The position numbers and the translations under genes are program-made. Shown piece by piece: positions 7,777-16,586 of a DNA stretch of 53,815 nucleotides (its first letter is position 1; the number at the start of each line of letters is the position of its first letter). Below the pieces are notes generated by a model. That model was given only the letters and a program-made list of their open reading frames with translations. It made no database searches and was not told the DNA's origin. The stretch covers positions 1 through 53,815 of the forward strand of contig JALVJE010000229.1 in NCBI GenBank assembly GCA_027028505.1, written 5' to 3'. This DNA is from Bacteroidales bacterium (GTDB taxonomy: Bacteria > Bacteroidota > Bacteroidia > Bacteroidales > VadinHA17).

Positions 7777-8882
7777 AAGGTGAATTTCAGAAGGATGAAT
7801 TTTTCTTCCGGGGAGATATCCTGTAATATGATGCGGGGAGGTTTGTCAGGATAACCTGGAAACCGGGAGAGTTTTTCCAGGGTCTCCGGGTCAAAACCAC
7901 TGTTCATCCCCAAAGAGTTTTCATTCAGATTTCCCGAGAAAAGAGCGTTGAAAAAAGAGAGGATCTTGTCCGATGAGGGGAGGGATACAGGCATTGCGGA
8001 AAAAACGGAAAGGCCGGCAGGATCATTTACAAAATAGATCAGACAGGGCTTTTTCCCTGAAGACTGTTGAATGACAGACACCGCAGTGCAAAGCTCCGGA
8101 AAATTATCCAGCAGGGCATGGAACTTGTTTTCGGGGGTGTTTTCGTACCGGAATCCCAGCGCACCGGCCACATGGTTTCTCAGTCCGGCGGGGAACATGG
8201 CAGGATACTCCTCCCGTAATACGAACCATGTGGAAGGACCGGCCAGTAAGCGATGCAGTTCTTTTGCCACGGGAATACCCTCGCCGACGGGGATCTCCTG
8301 CTCTTTACCCCGATCAGCGACCATGATATTGAAAAAAAACCATGAATACTGATCTCCGGCACGCAGGAATTCGTAAGAGATGACATTTTCCGATTTTCTG
8401 GCGATCTCGATCAATCCCAGCCCGGCGCCCCCTTTATCTGAGAGCACTTCATTTTTCAGGATCCTCTTGTAATATTTGTTCAGCTCTTCTTTCCCCAAAG
8501 CATTGAGGGAATCGATCTTTTTCCTGATGTTACGGACATTGTTGTTTTCGACCAGGTTCTTCAGTGTGAAAATAAAATGTCCGTTGATGTATTGGAACAA
8601 AAGGGCTCCCGACGAACGGGGAAGAGGTTTTTCCGGCAGGACCTGGTGCCTCACCACATTCTGCATGGCTTCTACCAGAATATAAAAAGCCCTTTTTTGT
8701 ATCTTGACCGGAGCTCCCTTGCTGTGAAAAAGATATTCGAATATGTTGATCAGGGCATCAGCCGTGGATGAGGATATTTCTCCCTGATAGACCAGTTCAA
8801 TGTTGTGATCCATGAACAGCCTGTAGGCCGGATAAATGATGTTGTTATAGGGGTTATTGTTATTAGTCATGCAATCATTCAA
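7770..8882 (-). CDS. DUF6272 / SiaB-like histidine-kinase-fold protein with extra C-terminal domain
   Basis: A 370-aa soluble protein. Residues ~20-190 match the SiaB-like family, which has a GHKL ATPase fold: an N-box like EAMQNVVRH and a glycine-rich GGAGLGLIEIARKS. SiaB-type proteins phosphorylate STAS-domain partners in partner-switching pathways. Residues ~195-370 (from the EIPVGEGIPVAKEL segment) form a second domain I do not recognise. No STAS or SpoIIE-type gene is nearby, so its partner would be elsewhere. A second ATG four codons in (8870) is an alternative start. Confidence 0.75.
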   Translation of the reverse strand: MNDCMTNNNNPYNNIIYPAYRLFMDHNIELVYQGEISSSTADALINIFEYLFHSKGAPVKIQKRAFYILVEAMQNVVRHQVLPEKPLPRSSGALLFQYINGHFIFTLKNLVENNNVRNIRKKIDSLNALGKEELNKYYKRILKNEVLSDKGGAGLGLIEIARKSENVISYEFLRAGDQYSWFFFNIMVADRGKEQEIPVGEGIPVAKELHRLLAGPSTWFVLREEYPAMFPAGLRNHVAGALGFRYENTPENKFHALLDNFPELCTAVSVIQQSSGKKPCLIYFVNDPAGLSVFSAMPVSLPSSDKILSFFNALFSGNLNENSLGMNSGFDPETLEKLSRFPGYPDKPPRIILQDISPEEKFILLKFTFQ

Positions 8883-8959
8883 CAGCTAATTCCTAGTAAA
8901 TTTAATAATTATTTTTCTATAGTCATGAAAAATCAAATTTACACAGAAAGAAAATACCG

Positions 8960-8989
8960 GTATTCTCCCGGGAAATACCCTGAGAATAC
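8960..8989 (-). terminator. Probable terminator of the RND efflux operon
   Basis: Perfect 8-bp stem GTATTCTC / GAGAATAC with a 14-nt loop that itself contains CCCGGG. On the minus strand it is followed by GGTATTTTCTTTC. It lies between the RND stop codon and the DUF6272 gene. The U-tract is imperfect. Confidence 0.5.
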
Positions 8990-9025
8990 GGTCATTTTCC
9001 ATGGATATTTGCTGTAAGGATACTT

Positions 9026-12000
9026 TTATGCAGACTTCTCCAGTTTTCCGGTCAACTGCATGATCCGTTTCTGGATAAGTATGGTGAGGCGGTACATGAC
9101 CGGTACAATGATCAGGGTCAGGAAAGTGGAAAAGGTCAGGCCGAAGATGACCGTCCACGACATAGGCCCCCAGAAAAGCACATTGTCACCTCCGAAGTAA
9201 AGTTGCGGATCCATTTTGCTCAGCAATGTGCCGAAATTCATGTTCAGTCCTATGGCCAGCGAAATAAGGCCCAGGACAGTGGTGATAGCCGTGAGCAGCA
9301 CGGGCCGCAGACGCGTTTTTCCGGCAAGTATGATGCAGGAGGTAGCCTCTTCCACCGGCAGATAAGCGTGTTCGTCCATGCCCAGTTCTTTTCTGCGGCG
9401 CGCCTTCAGCAGCTCAATGTAATCCAGCAGTACGATCGCATTGTTGACCACGATCCCGGCCAGGGAGATGATCCCGATCCCGGTCATGATCACAACGAAG
9501 TCCATGTGGAAAGTGGCCAGGCCGCCGAAAACGCCAATGGTACTGAACACCACACTGGCCATGATGATCAGAGGCCGGATGATGGAGTTGAACTGGGTCA
9601 CCAGGATGAGCAGGATGAGTGAAAGAGCGATCAGCATGGCCCGCGAGAGAAAAGCCATGGATTCCTGCTGGTCTTCCTGTTCACCGCGGAAAGAATAGGT
9701 GTATCCGGGAGGCATGGTGAACCCTGTCATTACCATTTTCAGCTGGTCGTTGATCTGGTTGCTGTTATATCCAGGCAGGACATTGGAGTAAAGGGTGACC
9801 ACCCTTTTGCGGTCTTTCCGGTTGATCGTGCCATACGTGTTGCTGTAGGAGATGGTCGTAACCGCAGAGATGGGAATGTTGGTGATCTTCCCTTTCTCGT
9901 TGAGAGAAACGGTCTGGTTGAGCAGTGTCGATACATCGTTGCGGTAACGGTCGGCCAGCCTGATCGTAATGGGGTACTCATCTTCTCCCACCTTGAAATC
10001 CGACACTTTTCGTCCGTAGAGGGCCGTACGTATGGTGCCGGCGATCAGCTGTGTGGAGAGACCGTAACGCCTGGCCTTTTCCCTGTTGATATGAACGATC
10101 AGCTCCGGTCGTCCTACTTCCAGGTCCATCTTCAGCCCCTCGATCCCCTCTATGCCCTGACGGGAGATAAAACTCTTGGCAGAATCAGCCAGATCGATAA
10201 GCGTGGTAAAATCTTCTCCTGCGATCTCCAGGTCTATCGGCTTGCCGGTGGGAGGGCCCATTTCATTTTTTTCGACGGAGATGCGTACACCCGGGTACTG
10301 ATTGATAAGATCATGACTGATCCTGGCCATGATCTGTGAGGTACTGATGCCCTGCCGGTACTTATAATCGACAAAGTTGATCGTGATAAGCCCTTTGTTC
10401 GGTTCATCCTTGCCGCCTGTGAACTTGTCGGATAGGCCGCGGCCAACGGTCGTAAGAACATTCTCAACGATGGCGCTGTCCGGTGCAAGAATGACATCTA
10501 TACGTTTCTCCAGGATCTTCATTATTGAGTCGGTGCGTATGATATCTGTCCCTATGGGCAACTCGGCTGCAACATTGATATAGCGGGGCTCATTGTCCGG
10601 AAAAAAGTCGATCTTGGGTTTGCGGGCCTGGTAAAAACCGATGGTGAAGAAGAGCAACAGAATGGTGCCGAAAAAGAACAACCATGGATTTTTCTTACGC
10701 AGTGCGAACCGCAGGGATCTGGAATAGATATTCTCCAGCCAGACAAGGAATCTTTTCTGGAACCATCTTTCGGCCCGGTAAAAGAAGATAGCATGCAGGA
10801 AGACAATGACCACCCCGAAAGCCAGGAGATTGGCGATAACATAATGATGGGTCAGGTAACCCAGTACAGCGATGACTGCCAGCGGAGCCAGGATGGTAAA
10901 GGTCTTTTTCCGGTTGGGGGTATAGTCTTCTGTTCTTTTTTTCTTGATGAATGTGGCTGAAAAAACAGGAACAATGACCAAAGCTACAAACAATGAGGAA
11001 GAGAGGACGATGATGAGCATGATGGGGAGCATCTTCATAAACTCGCCGATGCGACCGGTCCAGAAAGCCATGGGGAAGAAAGCGGCCAGGGTGGTCGCCG
11101 TGGAGGCGATGATGGGTACCGCGATCTCTCCCGTAGCCTGACGGGCGGCCTCCCAGGGATCGTAACCCTTGTCAATGAAACGGTAGATGTTCTCTACTAC
11201 CACGATCGCATTGTCCACCAGCATCCCCAGCGAGAGGATCAGGCTGAAAAGCGTGATCATATTGATGCGGATGCCGGCAATGCTCATCACCACAAAGCTG
11301 ATGAACATCGACATGGGTATGGCCAGTCCTACGATCAGGGCATTGCGTACTCCCATGAAATAGAAAAGGATGAGCACCACCAGGATAACCCCCATGATGA
11401 CATTGTTCTCCAGGTTACTTAGCTGCATGCGGATAAGATCCGACTGGTCATTGGTATAGTCTATCTTCAGACTGGCAGGCAGGGCCCCGTCTTCCTGGGC
11501 ATGGCTGACAATCTCAGAGATCTTCTTCGTGGCTACCAGCAGGTTTTCACCTCCTTTTTTTACCACCTGCAGCGATACCACAGGATGACTGTTCAAGCGG
11601 GCATAATTGGTGGGGTCCTCAAAACCGTCGATCACCGTGGCCACATCGCTGAGGTACTTTACATTTCCCTCTACCTGTTTGACGATGATGTTCTCTATTT
11701 CATTTACATGGTGAAACTCTCCGAGGATGCGGATCGAACGGGTGGTACCATTTACTTTCACCTCACCGCCCGACATGGAAATGTTCTCGCTTTTCACGGC
11801 ATTTTCAATGTCCCGGAAGCTGAGGTTCATGGCCTGCAGCTTGTAGGGGTCCACAATGATCTTGATCTCCCGTTCATTGACCCCTTTGATATCCACCCGG
11901 GAGATCTCCTTGACCGTTTCGATCTCATCCTGCAGAAATTCCGCGTATTTTCTCAGTTCTTCCGTGCTGTAATCTCCCGACATGTTGATGGTGATGATGG

Positions 12001-12451
12001 GGAATTCTGTCATATCGATATCCTTCACTACCGGGTCCTGGAGCAGGTCGTCGGGCAGCTCGCTCTTGGCCCTGTCCACGGCATCCTTGACATCCTGCAA
12101 TGCCTTGTTCAGGTCAATGCCCGTATTGAACTCAACGGTGATAAAAGAAAGATCCTGCAACGACTGAGAACTGATCTCTTTGATGCCACGGATACCATCG
12201 ATCTCTTTCTCGATGGGCCGGGTGATGAGGTTCTCTATGTCCGCAGGGGAGTTGCCCGGATAAACCGTCTGCACGAGCACCGTCGGTACCACAATATCGG
12301 GGAAAAGCTCTTTGGGCAGACGTATATAGGAGACCATCCCGAAGATCGCCAGCACCAGGGTGAGCAGGAAGATCGTATTCTTGTTCTTCAGAGAGAGCGT
12401 GGTGAGCCCGAAATTTCTGATGACCTTATCCTTCAAAGGTTCTTTTTCCAT
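9026..12451 (-). CDS. RND efflux permease, HAE-1/AcrB type
   Basis: Inner-membrane proton-driven multidrug exporter, 1141 aa. Seen: TM1 followed by PKELFPDIVVPTV, two periplasmic porter halves, TM4 with LVDNAIVVVENI, and the C-terminal half with GIISLAGIVVNNAIVLLDYI. Of AcrB's Asp407/Asp408 pair only the first is kept (D-N). The protein is ~90 residues longer than AcrB; the excess lies between TM6 and TM7 (TFTILAPLAVIAVLGYL ... LLAFGVVIVFLHAIFF) and looks like one extra pair of membrane helices. Last gene of the tetR-tolC-adaptor-RND operon, 24 bp after the adaptor. Substrates unknown. Confidence 0.96.
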   Translation of the reverse strand: MEKEPLKDKVIRNFGLTTLSLKNKNTIFLLTLVLAIFGMVSYIRLPKELFPDIVVPTVLVQTVYPGNSPADIENLITRPIEKEIDGIRGIKEISSQSLQDLSFITVEFNTGIDLNKALQDVKDAVDRAKSELPDDLLQDPVVKDIDMTEFPIITINMSGDYSTEELRKYAEFLQDEIETVKEISRVDIKGVNEREIKIIVDPYKLQAMNLSFRDIENAVKSENISMSGGEVKVNGTTRSIRILGEFHHVNEIENIIVKQVEGNVKYLSDVATVIDGFEDPTNYARLNSHPVVSLQVVKKGGENLLVATKKISEIVSHAQEDGALPASLKIDYTNDQSDLIRMQLSNLENNVIMGVILVVLILFYFMGVRNALIVGLAIPMSMFISFVVMSIAGIRINMITLFSLILSLGMLVDNAIVVVENIYRFIDKGYDPWEAARQATGEIAVPIIASTATTLAAFFPMAFWTGRIGEFMKMLPIMLIIVLSSSLFVALVIVPVFSATFIKKKRTEDYTPNRKKTFTILAPLAVIAVLGYLTHHYVIANLLAFGVVIVFLHAIFFYRAERWFQKRFLVWLENIYSRSLRFALRKKNPWLFFFGTILLLFFTIGFYQARKPKIDFFPDNEPRYINVAAELPIGTDIIRTDSIMKILEKRIDVILAPDSAIVENVLTTVGRGLSDKFTGGKDEPNKGLITINFVDYKYRQGISTSQIMARISHDLINQYPGVRISVEKNEMGPPTGKPIDLEIAGEDFTTLIDLADSAKSFISRQGIEGIEGLKMDLEVGRPELIVHINREKARRYGLSTQLIAGTIRTALYGRKVSDFKVGEDEYPITIRLADRYRNDVSTLLNQTVSLNEKGKITNIPISAVTTISYSNTYGTINRKDRKRVVTLYSNVLPGYNSNQINDQLKMVMTGFTMPPGYTYSFRGEQEDQQESMAFLSRAMLIALSLILLILVTQFNSIIRPLIIMASVVFSTIGVFGGLATFHMDFVVIMTGIGIISLAGIVVNNAIVLLDYIELLKARRRKELGMDEHAYLPVEEATSCIILAGKTRLRPVLLTAITTVLGLISLAIGLNMNFGTLLSKMDPQLYFGGDNVLFWGPMSWTVIFGLTFSTFLTLIIVPVMYRLTILIQKRIMQLTGKLEKSA

Positions 12452-12475
12452 CTTTTATCTGTTAACCTGTTGTGC

Positions 12476-13624
12476 CTATTGCATGAGTTTTACGATCTCG
12501 CCGTTGGTGACCTGGTCGAAACCATCCACGATCACACGGTCACCCGCAGCCAGGCCTTTTAGCACCTGGGTCTTGTCTTTGTAAAATACCCCGGGGGTGA
12601 TGTACACTTTTTCTGCAACGTACTGACCTTCCGACATTTTCAAACGGTAGAGGAAATAACCCCGCATATCTTTTTTGATGATCTCCGAAGGGACCACCAG
12701 GGTGGCAGGATCATGAAAGTCCCGGAAACGTACCAGCGTATAAAGATTGGGTTTCAGTTCCCAGCCGGGGTTGTCCACTTTCACCTCTATCCTGAAAGTC
12801 CGGGTCTTATCATTAATGACATTCGCTTTTCTGAAAATAGGCAGGTGATATTGCCGGTTATCCAGGTCGGGGAAGACTACCTCTACCATATCCCCTTTGT
12901 GTACCCGGGAGAGGTAAACCTCCGAAACATCGACATAGATCTTCATTCGGGAGAGGTTGATCAGCTGGACCAGTTGTCTCCCCGGGGCTGCTAGCTCTCC
13001 TTCTTTGGCGTAGACCTCGTCGATAATGCCGGCAAAAGGGGCTTTGATGTATGCCATATCCAGCTTTGCCTGGAGGGATTTGAGCCGCTCACGGGCAGCT
13101 TCAAGATTGGTCTTGGCCTGCAGGTATTGTACCTCGCTCCCTACTTTCTGCGACCACAGCTCTTTCTGTTTCTCATAAAGTTTTTCGGTGAGTGCCAGTT
13201 GTGCTTTGGCCTCGGCGATGGAGCTCTCGGTGATCTCGGTGTTCAGCTTGAGCAGCAATTCGTCTTTGCTGACCTTTTGTCCTTCCACTACAAAGATCTT
13301 TTTGATCTGGCCGTTGATCTCGGAACTGATAAAAGCCTCTTTTTCCGGGATCACCGTGCCGGAGGCCTCCACGTAATGAGAAAAGGGAACCGGCCTGAGC
13401 GTGAGGGTCCGTACCGGGATGAGGCTGACGCTTACGGAATCGGTCCCGGAGAGTTCCTTTTCCAGTTGGCTGATCTTCATGTTCAACTCGACCACCTTGC
13501 TTTTGTAACGGGTCAGCTCTTTTTTCTTTTTTTCTGTATCCGGGGTCGACTGGCAGGCAACCAGCAGGGCCAGGCCCAGGAGAAGTGCTGTTTTTTTCAC
13601 GGAACTATGTTTTTTATGGATCAT
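12476..13624 (-). CDS. RND periplasmic adaptor subunit, lipoprotein
   Basis: Membrane-fusion protein of 382 aa linking the RND pump to TolC. N-terminal lipobox LLVAC, then a coiled coil (KKELTRYKSKVVELNMKISQ). Lipoyl halves flank the hairpin (EASGTVIPEKEAFISSEING and AYIKAPFAGIIDEVYAKEGE), and beta-barrel and membrane-proximal domains follow. The extra coiled coil right after the lipobox is longer than in AcrA. It is separated from tolC by 2 bp and from the pump by 24 bp. Confidence 0.95.
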   Translation of the reverse strand: MIHKKHSSVKKTALLLGLALLVACQSTPDTEKKKKELTRYKSKVVELNMKISQLEKELSGTDSVSVSLIPVRTLTLRPVPFSHYVEASGTVIPEKEAFISSEINGQIKKIFVVEGQKVSKDELLLKLNTEITESSIAEAKAQLALTEKLYEKQKELWSQKVGSEVQYLQAKTNLEAARERLKSLQAKLDMAYIKAPFAGIIDEVYAKEGELAAPGRQLVQLINLSRMKIYVDVSEVYLSRVHKGDMVEVVFPDLDNRQYHLPIFRKANVINDKTRTFRIEVKVDNPGWELKPNLYTLVRFRDFHDPATLVVPSEIIKKDMRGYFLYRLKMSEGQYVAEKVYITPGVFYKDKTQVLKGLAAGDRVIVDGFDQVTNGEIVKLMQ

Positions 13625-13626
13625 GA

Positions 13627-14991
13627 TTACATCTGATTTAATAAACGGTCCAGGTGGATCTTGGCTTTCAGCAACTCGATCATGGCAGTGAAATACCTTG
13701 TCTCTGTCTGCAGATACTGATTGTTCACCTGCGTCAGATCGAGGCTGGAGGCTGTTCCCGCCGACACCTTCAGGCTGGTCTTATCCACCACCTTTTTGGC
13801 CAGGGTCACATTTTTTTCTTCCGCCAGAAAATTTTCCCAGGCGGTCACCAGATTGTCCCGGGCCTGTTCATATTGCAGTTTCAGGTTTTCCGAGAGAAGC
13901 TCTTTGGTGATAGATGCTTTTTCCAGCTCTATGCGGCGCATGTCTACATTTGATTTGCGAAAACCACTGCTGAAGATGGGAATGGACAGCGTTACTCCCA
14001 AAAAAGATGAGTAGTACCATTTCTCATTCGGATCAAAAAAAGAAAAAGTGTTGCGCATGGCAGCCCACTGATTGCTGTAATTGGCATTGAGACTGGGCAT
14101 ATAGGTGAATTTTTCTTTCTTCAGGTTGATGGCTGCCAGATGCTCCCGGGTGGATGCCACTTTGTATTCGATCTGACTGTCTACCCGGAAAGGTTTTACC
14201 ACGATCGAGGGGACATGGATGCCGGCCAGAAGGTGATCCAGCGAATCGGTTAAAACAATGGGTCTTTCCAGATCGATACCCATCTGGAACTTCAGGAGAC
14301 GCTCCGAAGCTATCACCTGGCGCCGGGCTGACTTTACAGCGTTCTCCAGCGAGGTGACCGACACCTGGAGCTGATCCACAGAGATATCATCCGTGAAACC
14401 GGCCTCATACATCTTACGGGTATCTTCCAGGGTCTTTTTCATGTTTTGGTAGTTCTCCTCAATGATCTGCTCCGTTTTCCGGCCGATGAGCACGAGATAG
14501 TAGGTCTGTGCCACCGTCTCCCGGATGTCGGTCTCCGATTTCCGAACATTTTGCTCATTCAGCAGTCGCAGGATCTTGGTGGCTTCCAGACCTACAAGAA
14601 AGGGTCCGTTGAAGACCATCTGGGATACGGTGATCCCGAAATCGGCCGTATGCTGGCTGCCGAACTGGACAGGGATCTTTTTATCAGGATCCCCATGGAA
14701 AAAATCCGGCAAAAGGGTGGTACGCAGGGCCAGATTGTCCTGGTAGTTGAGATTGGAGTTGACCTGCGGCAAGCCGGTGGAGAGATACTGCTTGATCTGC
14801 TGCTCGGCATGCTCCAGGTCTTTCCGCGTGTTCTTTACCGTCAGATTGTATTTGACGGCATACTCCTGGGCCTCCGCCAGGGAAAAGGATAGCGTTGTAT
14901 CCTGCCCGGACACAGAGAAAACGGAAAGGATCACCCCCAAAAGAGAGGCGAATAAAAGATCAGATCGTTTGTATGGGATCATATCAGACAT
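13627..14991 (-). CDS. TolC family outer-membrane efflux channel
   Basis: A 454-aa protein with a signal peptide (LLFASLLGVILSVFSVSGQ) and two outer-membrane efflux repeats rich in coiled coil: LSFSLAEAQEYAVKYNLTVKNTRKD near the N terminus, and SSLDLTQVNNQYLQTETRYF near the C terminus, both diagnostic for TolC-like channels. Its start overlaps the end of tetR by 8 bp (translational coupling). An ATG three codons in is also possible. Confidence 0.93.
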   Translation of the reverse strand: MSDMIPYKRSDLLFASLLGVILSVFSVSGQDTTLSFSLAEAQEYAVKYNLTVKNTRKDLEHAEQQIKQYLSTGLPQVNSNLNYQDNLALRTTLLPDFFHGDPDKKIPVQFGSQHTADFGITVSQMVFNGPFLVGLEATKILRLLNEQNVRKSETDIRETVAQTYYLVLIGRKTEQIIEENYQNMKKTLEDTRKMYEAGFTDDISVDQLQVSVTSLENAVKSARRQVIASERLLKFQMGIDLERPIVLTDSLDHLLAGIHVPSIVVKPFRVDSQIEYKVASTREHLAAINLKKEKFTYMPSLNANYSNQWAAMRNTFSFFDPNEKWYYSSFLGVTLSIPIFSSGFRKSNVDMRRIELEKASITKELLSENLKLQYEQARDNLVTAWENFLAEEKNVTLAKKVVDKTSLKVSAGTASSLDLTQVNNQYLQTETRYFTAMIELLKAKIHLDRLLNQM

Positions 14992-15610
14992 CGTTTTGGC
15001 GTATTTGGTTCATATATGTTTCTACCAGCTTCAGGCCTTTTTCGTTGGCGATGCCATGGATGTGATAGATGAACGACTGGATGATAAAACGGGGGGAGGT
15101 GAACTCTTCCGCCGACAACAGATCGCTTTCCAGAGGATACTCCACACGCGAGATGTACAGCTTCGCTATGACCACCTCATCCAGATCTTCCCGGAAAAGA
15201 CCTTCCTCTTTTCCTTTCCGGAGATTGGCGACCATCGACCGGAACATGTTTTCCCGCTGCTCCTGGCGGATCTGTTTGTATATGTCGGGATAATATTTCT
15301 TCAGATCAAAGAACTTTGTCGGACTGTAGTCTTTTATAAGGTGAAGTACCAGCTTATTGACCTCTATGATCTCTTCCACGGCATTACGGGAGTTCTGCGA
15401 GATCTGCATAAAAGCCTCCCTTTTCTTTTTCAGTTCGTAGTTACACACCTTCCTGACCAGGTCCTTTTTATCGGAAATATGCTGGTACAATGTTTTTTTG
15501 GATATCCCCAGCTCCCGTGCCACATCGTCCATAGAGATGCTTTTGATCCCTACCTTGTTATACAGGGCCGCTGCATTTTCAATGATCCGGTCGTTCAATG
15601 ATTCATCCAT
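14984..15610 (-). CDS. TetR family regulator of the efflux operon
   Basis: A 208-aa regulator. The N-terminal TetR helix-turn-helix (SMDDVARELGISKKTLYQHISDKKDLVRKV) lies at residues ~25-54, followed by a helical ligand domain. First gene of the efflux operon. An inverted repeat covers its own promoter, so it probably represses itself and the pump until a ligand binds. Confidence 0.93.
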   Translation of the reverse strand: MDESLNDRIIENAAALYNKVGIKSISMDDVARELGISKKTLYQHISDKKDLVRKVCNYELKKKREAFMQISQNSRNAVEEIIEVNKLVLHLIKDYSPTKFFDLKKYYPDIYKQIRQEQRENMFRSMVANLRKGKEEGLFREDLDEVVIAKLYISRVEYPLESDLLSAEEFTSPRFIIQSFIYHIHGIANEKGLKLVETYMNQIRQNDV

Positions 15611-15629
15611 GATATTAAAGTTGAGAGGG

Positions 15630-15686
15630 CAAATATATAAAAAATATACTACGGAAACTGAAAATGTAGAAAAAGTTTCCGCAGTA
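15630..15686 (-). promoter_or_regulatory. Promoter and probable TetR operator of the efflux operon
   Basis: On the minus strand an exact -7 box TATATTTG lies at 15637-15630, 19 bp before the tetR start codon. Upstream, 15647-15686 is an inverted repeat TACTACGGAAAC / GTTTCCGCAGTA (11 of 12 matches) with a 16-bp centre. It covers the spacer and -33 region. Location and symmetry suit a TetR-type operator. Confidence 0.65.
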
Positions 15687-15699
15687 TCCGGAAAGATGT

Positions 15700-15895
15700 G
15701 GCTGGTAACAAGTCTACCTTAAAATGACGCAATGTGTGGCCAGCCCGCCCCCCTGACCCCCTAAAGGGGGAACCCTAACACGCGCTGGCTATTGATCTGT
15801 GGGCGGACTTCCCCTTTAGGGGACCGAGGGGGCGCGATGGATAAGAGGGATATTAGATGTGTCAAAATCCAATTGACATGACACCAGTGTCTTGT
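15700..15895. repeat. MITE-like palindromic element, copy 1
   Basis: This fills most of the 313-bp gap between tetR and the HAD gene. The core (15741-15840) has two arms, each with its own small palindrome (CCCCCTAAAGGGGG and CCCCTTTAGGGG). The arms are imperfect inverted repeats of each other. The whole block aligns with the reverse complement of 52128-52338. The flanks are more degenerate here (right flank CAATTGACATGACAC against TGGTTGACATATCAC in copy 2). No open frame inside. Confidence 0.7.
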
Positions 15896-15923
15896 GATGT
15901 ACAGGGATGGGGCAGGAAGAATT

Positions 15924-16586
15924 TTATTGCAGGGATCCGGCGAAGAAATTTTTTATTTCACGGAAATCCCCGGCCACGTGGTCGTGTTCAACCCGCAATC
16001 GTCGAGGGGTCTGGTGGCCGCCGGCAAAAAGGATACATTGCAGCCCCAGGGCGCGGGCCACCTCCAGGTCGTGCAGGGTGTCGCCGACCATCCAGGCAGA
16101 GGAAGGGATGATCTTTTCAGTATTAAGAAGTTCCCTGCCTGCTTCCAGCTTGCCATCGGCATAGATATCCTCCAGGCCCCGGATCCGGTCAAAGAAATGG
16201 TGGATGCCATAATCGGCCAGCATTTTCTCAAGTCTTTTTTGTTCCATGGCCGAGAGGACGTACTGCCGGACCCCTTTTTCTTTCAGGAAAGAGAGGGTTT
16301 CTGTAACCCCTTCATGGAGAGAGGCCAGTTTCAGGTTCCGGAAATAGGTTTCCAGAAAACGGAAAGACATCTCGTCAAAATTATCTTTGCTGAAATTGAT
16401 CCCCAGTTTTTGATAGAAATCTTTTACCGGGAAATCGAAATGGGAACGATAGAATTCTTCGGTGATCTGCGGCAGGTTCCTGGCGGCCAGTTCCTGGTTA
16501 ACACTCAGCAGACTTACCTTTACGTCGTTCAGCAGCGTTCCGTTCCAGTCCCAGATAACGGCAGAGACCTCAGGATCTTTTTTCAT
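15924..16586 (-). CDS. HAD-superfamily phosphatase, phosphoglycolate phosphatase-like
   Basis: A 220-aa hydrolase. Motif I DWNGTLL (nucleophile Asp and general acid Asp replaced by Asn: DxN rather than DxD), motif II around LSAMEQ, motif III Lys in EAGRELLN, and motif IV WMVGDTLHDLEVA. The start at 16586 (MKKDPEVSAVIWDWNG) puts motif I at the usual distance; the frame runs upstream into the GNAT gene. It overlaps the GNAT 3' end by 17 bp. The DWNGTL variant is common in phosphoglycolate phosphatase-like proteins. Exact substrate is not deducible. Confidence 0.88.
   Translation of the reverse strand: MKKDPEVSAVIWDWNGTLLNDVKVSLLSVNQELAARNLPQITEEFYRSHFDFPVKDFYQKLGINFSKDNFDEMSFRFLETYFRNLKLASLHEGVTETLSFLKEKGVRQYVLSAMEQKRLEKMLADYGIHHFFDRIRGLEDIYADGKLEAGRELLNTEKIIPSSAWMVGDTLHDLEVARALGLQCILFAGGHQTPRRLRVEHDHVAGDFREIKNFFAGSLQ

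Noticed and set aside
11501..12562. 353-codon plus-strand frame across the RND and adaptor genes
   Set aside because: Antisense to the start of the RND permease, which has full family motifs. The translated frame has no domain signal and spans the junction of two real genes.
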